Numbered from the stretch's first letter, positions 1 to 9,178 are shown. The stretch: 64,000 bases of DNA from Ensifer adhaerens (GCF_001270265.1 NZ_LGAP01000001.1:558001-622000); one strand, 5' to 3'. Notes: generated by a model from the sequence alone, not told the origin. Made by a program: numbers and translations.

Positions 1-1366
1 CATTTGCGGTGCGGGGCAGGTCGGCTACGGCATCGCCGAACGGCTGGCTCAGGAAGACAATGACGTCTCGGTGATCGATACGTCGGCAGCCCTGATCGCC
101 AACATCACCGAAAGCCTCGACGTGCGCGGTTATGTCGGCCATGGCGCACATCCCGATGTGCTGGCGAAGGCCGGTGCAGATCAGGCCGACATGCTGATCG
201 CGGTCACGCTGTTCGACGAAGTCAACATCGTCGCCTGCGAGGTGGCGCACGCGATCTTCAATGTCCCGACCAAGGTCGCCCGTATCCGCGCGCAGAACTA
301 TCTGGCGCCGGAATACGCCAACCTGTTCTCGCGCGAGAATGTCCCGATCGATGTCACTATTTCGCCGGAGGTCGAAGTCGGCCGAATGGTTCTGCGGCGC
401 ATCTCGTTCCCCGGTGCGACGGACGTCGTGCGTTTTGCCGACGACCGTGTCGCCATGGTGGCGATTGAGTGCATGGAAGATTGCCCGGTTGTCGACACGC
501 CGCTGCAGCAATTGAGCGAACTGTTTCCCGATTTGCAGGCAACCGTGACCGGCATCTTCCGCAACGGCAAGCTGATCGTGCCGCATTCGTCGGATCAATT
601 GCAGACCGGCGACCTCGCCTATGTCGTCTGCGACCGGGATCATGCGCGCCGCACGCTGGCTCTGTTCGGGCACGAGGAGCAGGAAGCGCGCCGCATCGTC
701 ATTCTCGGCGGCGGCAATATCGGTTATTTCGTCGCCAAGGCGATCGAGGAAAACCAACCGAGAACCCGCGTCAAGCTGATTGAAAGCGACCGCGACCGCG
801 CTGTGATGATGGCGGACAAGCTCAGCAACACTGTCGTCCTCAACGGTTCGGCGATGGATCAGCGCATCCTGATGCAGGCCGACGTGCAGGATGCCGACCT
901 GGTGGTGGCGCTGACCAACAACGACCAGATCAATATCCTCGGCAGCATGATGGCAAAACGCCTCGGCGCAAAATCGACGCTCGTCTTGATCAACGAGCCG
1001 TCCTACCAGGATTTTGCGGGAACCGCCGGCGTGGATGCCTATATCAACCCGCGCGCGGTAACGATTTCACGCGTGCTCCAGCATGTGCGCAAGGGGCGCA
1101 TCCGCTCGGTCTATGCCGTCCAGAAGGGGACGGCTGAAGTGATCGAAGCCGAAGCGCTGGAAACGTCGCCGCTGGTCGGCAAGGCGCTGCGCGAGCTGGA
1201 TCTGCCCGACGGCATCCGCATCGGCGCACTCTACCGTGACCAGACATTCATTCGCCCGCACGGCGACACCAAGATCAAGGCCAGGGACCGCGTGGTGCTG
1301 TTTGCTGCCGCCGATGCGGTGCGCCATGTCGAGCAGCTTTTCCGCGTCAGCATTCAGTTCTTCTGA
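1..1366 (+). CDS. trkA: Trk potassium transporter regulatory subunit TrkA (5' end cut by window edge)
   Basis: TrkA is the cytoplasmic NAD-binding subunit that gates TrkH/TrkG potassium channels. The reading frame is open from base 2, beginning inside the first Rossmann motif (ICGAGQVGYGIAERL), so only about four residues are missing relative to the usual length near 458; 454 residues are visible. The protein is the expected duplicated RCK_N-RCK_C arrangement: a first nucleotide-binding fold at the start and a second beginning near base 690 with the glycine motif VILGGGNIGYFVAKAI. The transaminase gene starts 15 bases downstream, suggesting co-transcription. In Sinorhizobium-type genomes trkA follows ntrYX, which would lie to the left of this window (recall, not visible). 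Confidence 0.95.
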   Translation, partial: ICGAGQVGYGIAERLAQEDNDVSVIDTSAALIANITESLDVRGYVGHGAHPDVLAKAGADQADMLIAVTLFDEVNIVACEVAHAIFNVPTKVARIRAQNYLAPEYANLFSRENVPIDVTISPEVEVGRMVLRRISFPGATDVVRFADDRVAMVAIECMEDCPVVDTPLQQLSELFPDLQATVTGIFRNGKLIVPHSSDQLQTGDLAYVVCDRDHARRTLALFGHEEQEARRIVILGGGNIGYFVAKAIEENQPRTRVKLIESDRDRAVMMADKLSNTVVLNGSAMDQRILMQADVQDADLVVALTNNDQINILGSMMAKRLGAKSTLVLINEPSYQDFAGTAGVDAYINPRAVTISRVLQHVRKGRIRSVYAVQKGTAEVIEAEALETSPLVGKALRELDLPDGIRIGALYRDQTFIRPHGDTKIKARDRVVLFAAADAVRHVEQLFRVSIQFF

Positions 1367-1381
1367 GGTCAAACAAACGCC

Positions 1382-2245
1382 ATGCCGAGAATTGCCTATG
1401 TCAACGGCGCCTATGTGCCGCACGCCGATGCCGCCATCCATATCGAAGATCGCGGCTACCAGTTCGCCGACGGGGTCTACGAAGTCTGCGAGATCCGTCA
1501 TGGCTTCATCGTAGATCTGACCCGACATCTCGACCGCCTCGGCCGATCCTTAAGCGAACTTCGCATCGATTGGCCGATGAGCCGTGCCGCGCTAATCCAC
1601 GTCATTCGCGAGGTGCTGCGCCGCAACCGGGTGCGAAACGGCCTGTTCTACATGCAGGTGACGCGCGGTACCGCGCGGCGCGATCACGTGTTTCCGGCAA
1701 AGGGTACCGTGCCGACGATCGTGGTGACGGCGAAGCGCACCGATGCGGCAGTGATCGCCAGGAAGAATGCCGAAGGCATCTCGGCGATCACTGTTCCGGA
1801 GAACCGCTGGGACCGTGTTGACATCAAATCCGTCGGCCTGTTGCCGAACGTGCTTGCGCGCCAGAGGGCCAAGGAAGAGGGCGCCCATGAGGCGATCTTC
1901 GTCGACCTGGATGGCACGGTGAAGGAGGGAGCGGCGACCAATGTCTGGATCGTCGATCGGGAGGGCGTGCTGCGCACCCGGCCGGCCGATCACGGTATTC
2001 TCAGAGGCATCACCCGTACGACCCTGATGGACGTTGCGGCGCCTCTTGGAATCAGGATCGAAGAACGCGCATTCTCCGTTGACGACATGCTCGCGGCGCG
2101 CGAAGTTTTCATCACCGCGGCGACGAGCATCTGTTTTCCGGTGGTTTCCATCGACGGCAAACCGATCGGCAACGGTCATCCGGGAAGCATAGCGCAGAAT
2201 ATTCGCGAAGCTTTTTTCGGCGTTGCGGAAAAGACATTGATTTGA
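1382..2245 (+). CDS. dat: D-amino acid aminotransferase (class IV, PLP)
   Basis: Predicted fold-type IV PLP transaminase that interconverts D-alanine and D-glutamate with their 2-oxo acids, a source of D-amino acids for peptidoglycan. The 287-residue length fits D-amino-acid transaminases. Visible family features are the N-terminal segment YVNGAYVPHADAAIHIEDRG, the PLP-lysine motif DIKSVGLLPN with Lys149, and the C-terminal segment EVFITAATS (residues about 240-248). It follows trkA by 15 bases and precedes hfq by 110 bases. Branched-chain aminotransferase and 4-amino-4-deoxychorismate lyase are related folds, but the DIKS-LLPN motif and the trkA-dat-hfq order favour D-amino acid transaminase. 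Confidence 0.9.
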   Translation: MPRIAYVNGAYVPHADAAIHIEDRGYQFADGVYEVCEIRHGFIVDLTRHLDRLGRSLSELRIDWPMSRAALIHVIREVLRRNRVRNGLFYMQVTRGTARRDHVFPAKGTVPTIVVTAKRTDAAVIARKNAEGISAITVPENRWDRVDIKSVGLLPNVLARQRAKEEGAHEAIFVDLDGTVKEGAATNVWIVDREGVLRTRPADHGILRGITRTTLMDVAAPLGIRIEERAFSVDDMLAAREVFITAATSICFPVVSIDGKPIGNGHPGSIAQNIREAFFGVAEKTLI

Positions 2246-2316
2246 TACCAAACTGACAGAGGTGTCGGGGGAAGGGTACTTGTGACGCCTCTGATTGAAA
2301 AAATAGACAAAATGCA

Positions 2317-2333
2317 CCGGCGCGAGACGCCGG
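2317..2333 (+). other. Small hairpin in the hfq leader
   Basis: CCGGCG, five-base loop, CGCCGG: a perfect 6 bp stem ending 22 bases before the hfq start codon. There is no U-tract, so it is not a terminator. It sits where a structured 5' untranslated region could affect hfq translation, but this role is inference. Confidence 0.4.
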
Positions 2334-2355
2334 CAAATAAGAAAGAATCGGCGCG

Positions 2356-2598
2356 ATGGCGGAACGTTCTCAGAACTTGCAGGATCTTTTTCTCAATACG
2401 GTCCGCAAACAGAAGATTTCTCTGACAATTTTTCTTATCAATGGCGTCAAATTGACGGGCGTCGTCACGTCTTTTGACAATTTCTGTGTCTTGTTGCGCC
2501 GCGACGGTCATTCGCAGCTCGTCTACAAGCACGCGATCTCGACCATCATGCCGGGCCAGCCGCTGCAGATGTTCGAGAACGAAGAAGCCGCATCCTGA
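2356..2598 (+). CDS. hfq: RNA chaperone Hfq
   Basis: Hfq forms a hexameric ring that pairs small RNAs with mRNAs. The 80-residue protein has the Sm1 motif ([26 protein letters not shown]) split over residues 8-33 and the Sm2 motif YKHAISTI near residues 57-64, followed by a short acidic tail (ENEEAAS). Length and motifs match the short alphaproteobacterial form. No strong Shine-Dalgarno is visible; the purine run AAGAAAGAA lies about 7 bases before the ATG. The gene is followed in the same reading frame by hflX, with only the hfq stop codon between them. Confidence 0.97.
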
Positions 2599-2676
2599 CG
2601 GGACGTTAGGCACATTACCAAACGGGATTCAAAGTCGTCGTCGATCATTCCGGAGCTTGAAACGCTCCGCGACGAC

Positions 2677-4002
2677 ATGCGCGCCGTCGTCATCGTGCCG
2701 GTTCTGAAGAAGACCGGCAGGCAGGCGGCTGAAACTCTCTCTGCTACCAGCACCCGCACCGATGAAAGTCGGCTGGAGGAGGCAACGGGCCTGGCGCGGG
2801 CGATCGACCTGAACGTCGTTCATGGCGCCATCGTTTCGGTGGCGCAGCCAAAGCCGGGAACGCTTCTGGGCACCGGCAAGATCGAAGAGATCGGTCACAT
2901 CCTCGTCGAACAGGATGCTGGCCTTGTCATCGTCGATCATCCGCTGACGCCTGTGCAGCAGCGCAACCTGGAAAAGGAATGGAACGCCAAAGTCATCGAC
3001 CGGACGGGCCTGATCCTTGAAATCTTCGGGCGCCGCGCTTCCACCAAGGAAGGCACGTTGCAGGTCGATCTCGCGCATCTCAACTATCAGAAGGGCCGGC
3101 TTGTCCGCAGCTGGACCCACCTTGAGCGCCAGCGCGGCGGTGGCGGCTTCATGGGCGGCCCGGGTGAAACCCAGATCGAAGCGGACCGGCGCTTGCTGCA
3201 GGATCGCATCGTCAAGCTCGAGCGCGAGCTGGAGCAGGTCCGCCGCACGCGGCAATTGCACCGCTCCAAGCGCAAGAAGGTTCCGCATCCGATCGTGGCA
3301 CTTGTCGGCTACACCAATGCCGGCAAATCGACGCTGTTCAACAGAATGACCGGAGCCGGGGTGCTGGCGGAGGACATGTTGTTTGCGACGCTCGATCCGA
3401 CGTTGCGGCGACTGAAACTGCCGCATGGCCGCATGGTGATTCTGTCCGACACGGTCGGCTTCATCTCAGACCTGCCGACGCACCTTGTTGCCGCCTTCCG
3501 CGCGACGCTGGAAGAGGTACTCGAAGCCGACCTGATCCTGCACGTGCGCGATCTCTCCGATCCGGACAACCAGGCGCAGGCAAGCGACGTTCTGCGCATT
3601 CTGGCCGATCTCGGCATCGACGAGAAGGAAGCGGCGGCGCGGCTAGTCGAAGTCTGGAACAAGATCGACCGGCTCGAGCCGGAAGCGCGCGAAGCTCTGA
3701 CGAACAAGGCGGCAAGCACGGCTAACACCGTGGCGGTTTCGGCGATTACAGGCGAGGGCGTCGATGTGCTGCTGGCGGAGATCGGTCGTCGCCTGTCGGG
3801 CGTATTGACCGAATGCACTGTCGTTCTCGGCGTCGACCAGTTGCAGCTTCTGCCCTGGGTCTACGAGCACGCCATCGTCGATGGTCGCGAAGATCTCGAG
3901 GACGGCAAGGTCAGTCTTGATCTTCGCCTGACAGAAAACGAGGCCGTGGAACTGGAGCGGCGTCTCGGCAACGGGCCGAAACCCATCGCGGAAGACTGGT
4001 AA
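2677..4002 (+). CDS. hflX: Ribosome-associated GTPase HflX
   Basis: HflX is a translation-factor-class GTPase that splits stalled or hibernating ribosomes. The 441-residue product shows the N-terminal HflX domain (LVIVDHPLTPVQQRNLEK), the GGPGETQIE segment, a G1 loop GYTNAGKST, a G3 motif DTVGF and a G4 motif NKID. The start is uncertain. The first ATG at 2677 has no Shine-Dalgarno, and the frame stays open back to the hfq stop at 2596-2598 with protein-like codons but no ATG, GTG or TTG. Translation may begin at a non-standard ATT (2614) or at 2677 by coupling. hfq-hflX is a conserved pair. Confidence 0.93.
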   Translation: MRAVVIVPVLKKTGRQAAETLSATSTRTDESRLEEATGLARAIDLNVVHGAIVSVAQPKPGTLLGTGKIEEIGHILVEQDAGLVIVDHPLTPVQQRNLEKEWNAKVIDRTGLILEIFGRRASTKEGTLQVDLAHLNYQKGRLVRSWTHLERQRGGGGFMGGPGETQIEADRRLLQDRIVKLERELEQVRRTRQLHRSKRKKVPHPIVALVGYTNAGKSTLFNRMTGAGVLAEDMLFATLDPTLRRLKLPHGRMVILSDTVGFISDLPTHLVAAFRATLEEVLEADLILHVRDLSDPDNQAQASDVLRILADLGIDEKEAAARLVEVWNKIDRLEPEAREALTNKAASTANTVAVSAITGEGVDVLLAEIGRRLSGVLTECTVVLGVDQLQLLPWVYEHAIVDGREDLEDGKVSLDLRLTENEAVELERRLGNGPKPIAEDW

Positions 4003-4011
4003 GCGTTTTTA

Positions 4012-4036
4012 CCTGAGGCGCGGTTGGCGCCTCAGG
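4012..4036. terminator. Convergent hairpin between hflX and mazG
   Basis: A perfect 10 bp stem (CCTGAGGCGC / GCGCCTCAGG) with a 5-base loop sits between the convergent hflX and mazG genes and includes the mazG stop codon. It lacks a clear U-run on either strand, so intrinsic termination would be weak; it may protect 3' ends. Confidence 0.5.
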
Positions 4037-4865
4037 CCAATTGCCGCTCGATCGCCTTGGCTGCCTGCCAGAGCTCTTCCATTCGTTCCAACGTTGCCGC
4101 ATCCAATGTCTCGCCGCTGGCTTCGAGTTCGCGCTCGATATGTCCGAAACGGCGGCGGAACTTGGTGTTGGTGCCGCGCAGCGCCATTTCCGGATCCGTG
4201 CCGACGTGCCGGCCGATATTCACCACTGCAAAGATCAGGTCGCCGAGTTCATCGGCCACCTTCGCACGGTCCTTTTCGCGCAATGCCTGGCGCAGCTCAC
4301 CGATTTCTTCCTCGATTTTGTCGAGAATAGGTTCCGGTTCAGACCAGTCGAAGCCGACCTTGGCGGCACGTTCCTGAAGTTTCAGCGCTTCGACGAGCGC
4401 CGGGAAGCTGCGCTGGATCGAACCGAGATGACTGGGAGCGCCGTCAGACGGCAAGCCATGCTTGGTGCGACGCGCCTGGCGCTCCGCCTTTTCAGCCTGT
4501 TTGATCTTGTCCCACTGGCTTTTGACCGCCTCCGGGGTGTCGGCGTCCGAACGAGCGAAGACATGTGGGTGGCGGCGGATCATCTTGCGGGTGACGGCCT
4601 CGACGACATCGCCAAAGGCGAACTCGCCGGCCTCTTCGGCCATGCGGGCGTGAAACACCACCTGCAGCAGCAGGTCGCCCAGCTCGTCGCAAAGGTCATG
4701 CATGTCGCCGCGCTCGATGGCGTCGGCAACTTCGTAGGCTTCTTCGATCGTATAGGGCTTGATCGTTTCGAACGTCTGGACGACGTCCCACGGGCAGCCG
4801 GTTTCCGGCTGCCGCAGCGCCTCCATGATGTCGAGAAGGCCCTTGATGTCGCGTGATGGTTCCAT
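4032..4865 (-). CDS. mazG: Nucleoside triphosphate pyrophosphohydrolase MazG
   Basis: All-alpha NTP pyrophosphatase that hydrolyses non-canonical or excess (d)NTPs to NMP plus pyrophosphate. The 277 residues hold two MazG units. The first has TIEEAYEVADAIE followed by DELGDLLLQVVFHA. The second has KIEEEIGELRQAL followed by DELGDLIFAVVNIGRH. These are the paired acidic metal-binding helices of the family. The N-terminal GCPWDVVQT is typical of full-length MazG. The start ATG at 4865 lies 4 bases beyond the end of the upstream deaminase gene, so the two are probably one minus-strand transcript. Position beside hflX is the usual rhizobial order. Confidence 0.95.
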   Translation of the reverse strand: MEPSRDIKGLLDIMEALRQPETGCPWDVVQTFETIKPYTIEEAYEVADAIERGDMHDLCDELGDLLLQVVFHARMAEEAGEFAFGDVVEAVTRKMIRRHPHVFARSDADTPEAVKSQWDKIKQAEKAERQARRTKHGLPSDGAPSHLGSIQRSFPALVEALKLQERAAKVGFDWSEPEPILDKIEEEIGELRQALREKDRAKVADELGDLIFAVVNIGRHVGTDPEMALRGTNTKFRRRFGHIERELEASGETLDAATLERMEELWQAAKAIERQLA

Positions 4866-4869
4866 GGGA

Positions 4870-5457
4870 TCAGTTCAACGGAATGGCGTTGTCGCTCTTG
4901 CCCGACTGGTAGCTGTCGGACAGGCGCTGATAGCGGTCGCGGATGCGCGCGTCCTGGGCTGCAAGCTTCTCCTGCGTTGGCTGGTCGGCATCCTTGGCGA
5001 GCGCCGCGATCGAGGACGACTTCCAGAACGCGTTGTTCTGCGCGTAGCCGCCGGGTTCAAGCAGGAACACTTCCTTCAGGATCTTCAGGTCGTGCGGAAT
5101 GGAGAAGCTGTCGCGTGAATCTTCGTGGCTGAAGAAATAGTAGAAATTGTCGAAGCCCGCCCAGGTGATCGCCGACAGGCACATCGAGCAGGGCTCGTGC
5201 GTGGAAAGGAAGATCAGATCGCGCGTGTCTGGCTTTTCCGCCATCTCGTAGAAGCGCTTGAGCGTGTGCACTTCGCCATGCCAGAGCGGGTTTTCCGTCT
5301 CGTTGTTCGTCTCGGCGAGAACGAGAGAAAGGTCCGACTTGCGCAGGATCGCGGCGCCGAACACCTTGTTGCCCACGGCGACACCCTCTTCCGTCAACGG
5401 CAGGATATCCTGCTCGATCACGTTCAGCAGCCGTTCGGCCAGTTCGGATTGTGTCAT
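4870..5457 (-). CDS. Nucleoside deaminase (cytidine/deoxycytidylate deaminase superfamily)
   Basis: A 195-residue zinc-dependent deaminase. The zinc site is visible as HGEVHTL (His plus catalytic Glu, in place of the more common HAE) and PCSMCLSAI (two Cys ligands). This pattern fits guanine deaminase or tRNA-adenosine deaminase relatives; the substrate cannot be assigned. I chose the ATG at 5457 because GGAG lies 10 bases upstream, whereas the ATG at 5565 would add a non-conserved leader. It is 4 bases upstream of mazG, so the pair may share a nucleotide-housekeeping role. Confidence 0.85.
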   Translation of the reverse strand: MTQSELAERLLNVIEQDILPLTEEGVAVGNKVFGAAILRKSDLSLVLAETNNETENPLWHGEVHTLKRFYEMAEKPDTRDLIFLSTHEPCSMCLSAITWAGFDNFYYFFSHEDSRDSFSIPHDLKILKEVFLLEPGGYAQNNAFWKSSSIAALAKDADQPTQEKLAAQDARIRDRYQRLSDSYQSGKSDNAIPLN

Positions 5458-5688
5458 GTCTTCAGTCTCCGGCAGATGTCTTGCGGCATTTAACGGAGGT
5501 TGCCCCTTGGGCGCAATGGCTGCGGACAGCGCCATCGGCAAGCCGTTCCGGAGATATTTGCTCAAAATGCCGTGCGGTCGAGCAAAACAATACGGGACCT
5601 GAAAGCCATTGAAATTTCTGTTTCTTCAATTGCTCTGGGCGATGCGGGATATTCAGCGCAGCCTGTAGAAGGAACAGATTGCAAGAAT

Positions 5689-7149
5689 ATGTCGCAGCAG
5701 CTCTCCGTCTTTCCCGCATTCTTTCGCGTCGCGCAAAAGCGCGTGGCGGTGTTCGGCAATGGCGACGAGGCCTTCGCAAAGGTGCGTTTGCTGCTCAACA
5801 CTGAGGCGTCGATCGTCGTTTATACGGATGCGCCGGAGGCTGACTTCGAGACGTTCCTGAGCGAGCAGGCGATCGAAACTGTGCGCGGGGCCTTCAATCC
5901 GCAACAGCTCGAAGGCGCCATCCTGGTATTTGCCGCAACCGGCGATGCCGCCGAGGATCGGCAGATCGTCATTGCCGCGCGCGAGCAAAAGATTCCGGCA
6001 AACGCCGTCGATCAGCCTGATTACTGCGATTTCTTCACACCGGCGCTAGTCAATCGCGCACCGGTCGCCGTTGCGATTGGGACTGAAGGCGCCGGTCCGG
6101 TGCTTGCCCAGATGATCCGGGCGCAGATCGATCAACTGCTTTCGCCGTCGCTCGGTGTCGTTGCGTCGCTCGCCGCCGGTTATCGTGATGCCGTCGATCG
6201 GCTCGTGCCGCGTGGTGTCGCGCGCCGCCTGTTCTGGCGCCGGTTCTTCCAGGGGCCGGTGGCCGACAAGGTTGCGCTTGGCGATGTCGCCGCAGCGCGC
6301 CGCGAGGCCTCCCGTCTGCTCGACGCCGCGCATGCGACCTCGGGTCATGTCTGGCTGGTTGGTGCCGGTCCTGGCGCTGAGGATCTGCTGACGCTGCGCG
6401 CCCAGCGGGTGATGATGGAAGCCGACGCAATTGTCTATGATGCGCTGGTGCCGCAGGCGATCGTCGATATGGGCCGCCGCGATGCCGAGCGGCTTTCCGT
6501 CGGTAAGCGCAAGGGTTGCCATACGAAGTCGCAGGACGAGATCAACCAGCTTCTGGTAAAGCTCGCGGGTGAGGGCAAGCGCGTCGTTCGCCTGAAGTCC
6601 GGCGATCCGCTTGTCTACGGCCGTGCTGGCGAAGAGATGGCGGCGCTGCGCGAAGCTGATATCACCTATGAGATCGTGCCCGGCATTACTTCGGCTTTTG
6701 CCGCAGCCGCCGATTTCGAATTGCCGCTGACCTTGCGCGGTGTCGCATCGTCGCTGGTGTTCACCACCGGCCATGACCTGACCGGCGAAGTGCTGCCTGA
6801 CTGGGCACGGCTTGCCGTTTCCGGCGCCACGATCGCCGTTTATATGGGTCGCACCGTCGCTGCTTCGGTTGCCGGCCGGTTGATGCAGGCAGGCTTGCCC
6901 GCGGAAACCACCGTGGCTGTGATCGAAAACGCCAGCCGCACCGACCGTCGACTGTTGCATGGCACGCTCAGGGACCTGCCGGACCTGGAGAGCCGCACCG
7001 AGCTTTCCGGACCGGTCATGGTGATCATCGGCGATGCCGTTGCCGGCGCGAATTTCGAGCGTTCTGAACCGCTGGTGGCAGGCAAACGCGCCGTCAAGCA
7101 AACGACGATCGAAGCTGCAGCACAGCGCGACGAACAGATTCTGAACTAA
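5689..7149 (+). CDS. cysG: Siroheme synthase CysG (precorrin-2 dehydrogenase/ferrochelatase plus uroporphyrinogen-III methyltransferase)
   Basis: Makes siroheme, the cofactor of the sulfite reductase encoded just downstream. The 486-residue fusion has an N-terminal NAD-binding CysG-B half (RVAVFGNGDEAFAKVRLLL near residue 17) and a C-terminal SAM-dependent SUMT half starting at VWLVGAGPGAEDLLTLRA. The SUMT half also has the motif GDPLVYGRAGEEM. The start at 5689 has AAGGA about 12 bases upstream; the open frame continues back to 5500 but the leader is not family-like. It is followed after 7-10 bases by the DUF2849 gene and then the reductase, a sulfite-reduction operon. Confidence 0.96.
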   Translation: MSQQLSVFPAFFRVAQKRVAVFGNGDEAFAKVRLLLNTEASIVVYTDAPEADFETFLSEQAIETVRGAFNPQQLEGAILVFAATGDAAEDRQIVIAAREQKIPANAVDQPDYCDFFTPALVNRAPVAVAIGTEGAGPVLAQMIRAQIDQLLSPSLGVVASLAAGYRDAVDRLVPRGVARRLFWRRFFQGPVADKVALGDVAAARREASRLLDAAHATSGHVWLVGAGPGAEDLLTLRAQRVMMEADAIVYDALVPQAIVDMGRRDAERLSVGKRKGCHTKSQDEINQLLVKLAGEGKRVVRLKSGDPLVYGRAGEEMAALREADITYEIVPGITSAFAAAADFELPLTLRGVASSLVFTTGHDLTGEVLPDWARLAVSGATIAVYMGRTVAASVAGRLMQAGLPAETTVAVIENASRTDRRLLHGTLRDLPDLESRTELSGPVMVIIGDAVAGANFERSEPLVAGKRAVKQTTIEAAAQRDEQILN

Positions 7150-7159
7150 GGGAAACGTG

Positions 7160-7474
7160 ATGGTGGACAAGGTTTTGACGGCAAATCGGCTCTCGGATGG
7201 CATATCCGTCTGGCTGGATGCCTCGGGCAACTGGGTCGAATCGCTCCAACAGGCCTTCATTGCCCGCCATGCCGAGGCGGTCACCGCGCTGGAAGCGACA
7301 GGCAAGCTTGCCTTCGACGACAACAAGGTCGTGGACGCCAATGTCGTCGACGTCGAGGAAGTCAACGGCACGCTGCGGCCGGTGCGCATGCGTGAGCGCA
7401 TCCGCGCCGAAGGCCCTTCGATCCCCTATGCCGCCGGATACAATGGGCTCGCCGGCCCGAACTTTGCTGCCTGA
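7160..7474 (+). CDS. DUF2849 small protein of the sulfite reductase operon
   Basis: A 104-residue protein recognised as the DUF2849 type that recurs between cysG and the sulfite reductase gene in alphaproteobacteria. It begins MVDKVLTANRLSDGISVWLD and has no membrane segment or known catalytic motif. GTG (7157) and ATG (7160) are adjacent; the ATG is preferred because GGGA lies 7 bases upstream. Its function is unknown. Its fixed position suggests an accessory role in assimilatory sulfite reduction. Confidence 0.85.
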   Translation: MVDKVLTANRLSDGISVWLDASGNWVESLQQAFIARHAEAVTALEATGKLAFDDNKVVDANVVDVEEVNGTLRPVRMRERIRAEGPSIPYAAGYNGLAGPNFAA

Positions 7475-7488
7475 GGAACCGATACAAC

Positions 7489-9162
7489 ATGTACCGTTAC
7501 GATGAATTCGATCATGCCTTCGTTTCCTCGCGCGTCGAGCAGTTCCGCGACCAGGTCGAGCGCCGCCTGAGCGGCGAGTTGGCCGAGGACGCATTCAAGC
7601 CGCTGCGCCTGATGAACGGCGTCTATCTGCAGCTTCATGCCTACATGCTTCGCGTTGCGATCCCCTATGGCACGCTGTCGAGCCGCCAGATGCGCATGCT
7701 TGCGCACATCGCGCGCAAGTACGATCGCGGCTACGGCCATTTCACCACGCGCCAGAATATTCAGTACAACTGGCCGCGCCTTTCCGACACGCCGGATATC
7801 CTGGACGAACTGGCAAGCGTCGAAATGCACGCGCTGCAGACGTCGGGCAATTGCATTCGCAACGTGACGGCCGACCATTTCGCAGGTGCTGCGGCCGATG
7901 AGGTCGCGGATCCAAGGCCTTATGCGGAAATCCTGAGACAATGGTCGAGCGTCCATCCGGAATTCTCGTTCCTGCCGCGCAAGTTCAAGATCGCCGTCAC
8001 CGGCGCCGAGCGCGACCGCGCCGCGATCCAGGTGCACGACATCGGTCTACACCTGAAAAAGGATGACAACGGCCGCATCGGCTTTGCCGTTTATGTCGGT
8101 GGCGGACAGGGCCGCACGCCGATGATCGCCAAGAAGATTCGCGACTTCCTGCCGGAGGAGGATCTTCTGTCCTACACGACGGCGATCATGCGCGTGTACA
8201 ATCTGCACGGCCGTCGCGACAACAAGTACAAGGCGCGCATCAAGATCCTCGTGCACGAAACCGGCGCCGAAGAGCTTTCCCGTCAAGTCGAGGTCGAGTT
8301 CGCGGCGCTGAAGGATACGGAGCTGAAGCTTCCGGAAGCGGACATCCAGGCCATCTCCACCTATTTCGCGCCGCCGGCGCTGGCGCCGCGCGCCGAAGGC
8401 TGGGAAAGCCTGGCGCGCTGGAAGAAGACCGATCCGGAATTCTCGCGCTGGGTTCACCAGAACGTCCAGCCGCACAAGCATCCGGACTACGGCATGGTCA
8501 CCATCTCGCTGAAGCCGATCGGCGGCATTCCGGGTGACGCGACGGACGCGCAGATGGAAGCCGTTGCCGATATCGCCGAGGAATATGCCTTCGACGAGAT
8601 CCGCGTCAGCCATGAGCAGAACCTGATCCTGCCGCATGTGGCGCTGGCCGATCTGGAGCCGATTTACCGGGCGCTGGTGGTTGCCGGTCTGGCGACCGCC
8701 AACGCCGGCCTGATCACCGACATCATTGCCTGTCCCGGGCTCGACTACTGCGCGCTTGCAAACGCGCGCTCCATTCCGGTGGCGCAGGAGATCTCGACCC
8801 GTTTCGGTGCGCCCGAGCGCCAGGCCGAGATCGGCGAGCTGAAGATCAAGATCTCCGGCTGCATCAATGCCTGCGGCCACCACCATGTTGGTCATATCGG
8901 CTTGCTCGGCGTCGAGAAGAAGGGTGCGGAGCTCTATCAGATCACGCTCGGCGGCTCCGGCGACGAGAACACGTCGATCGGTGAGATCATCGGCCGCGGT
9001 TTCGAACCCGAGAAGGTGACCGACGCGATCGAGACGATCGTCGATACCTATCTTGGGCTGCGTAACGACAAGTCGGAAACGTTCCTTGAGGCGTACCGTC
9101 GCGTCGGCCCGCAACCCTTCAAGGACGCGCTCTATGGCGGCAGCGCACAGGAAGCCGCTTGA
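7489..9162 (+). CDS. cysI: Assimilatory nitrite/sulfite reductase hemoprotein (CysI type)
   Basis: Predicted to carry out the six-electron reduction of sulfite to sulfide using siroheme and a [4Fe-4S] cluster. The 557 residues contain the two half-repeats of the family. The cluster/siroheme ligands are seen as CPGLDYC (Cx5C) and CINAC (Cx3C), followed by GHHHVGHIGLLG. GHFTTRQNIQYNW near residue 84 is a family substrate/siroheme-binding segment. No cysJ flavoprotein gene is adjacent, while a ferredoxin-NADP reductase gene follows two genes later, so a ferredoxin donor is plausible. A nitrite substrate cannot be excluded from sequence, but cysG and DUF934 neighbours favour sulfite. Confidence 0.93.
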   Translation: MYRYDEFDHAFVSSRVEQFRDQVERRLSGELAEDAFKPLRLMNGVYLQLHAYMLRVAIPYGTLSSRQMRMLAHIARKYDRGYGHFTTRQNIQYNWPRLSDTPDILDELASVEMHALQTSGNCIRNVTADHFAGAAADEVADPRPYAEILRQWSSVHPEFSFLPRKFKIAVTGAERDRAAIQVHDIGLHLKKDDNGRIGFAVYVGGGQGRTPMIAKKIRDFLPEEDLLSYTTAIMRVYNLHGRRDNKYKARIKILVHETGAEELSRQVEVEFAALKDTELKLPEADIQAISTYFAPPALAPRAEGWESLARWKKTDPEFSRWVHQNVQPHKHPDYGMVTISLKPIGGIPGDATDAQMEAVADIAEEYAFDEIRVSHEQNLILPHVALADLEPIYRALVVAGLATANAGLITDIIACPGLDYCALANARSIPVAQEISTRFGAPERQAEIGELKIKISGCINACGHHHVGHIGLLGVEKKGAELYQITLGGSGDENTSIGEIIGRGFEPEKVTDAIETIVDTYLGLRNDKSETFLEAYRRVGPQPFKDALYGGSAQEAA

Positions 9163-9178
9163 GGCGCGAGGAACGGAC

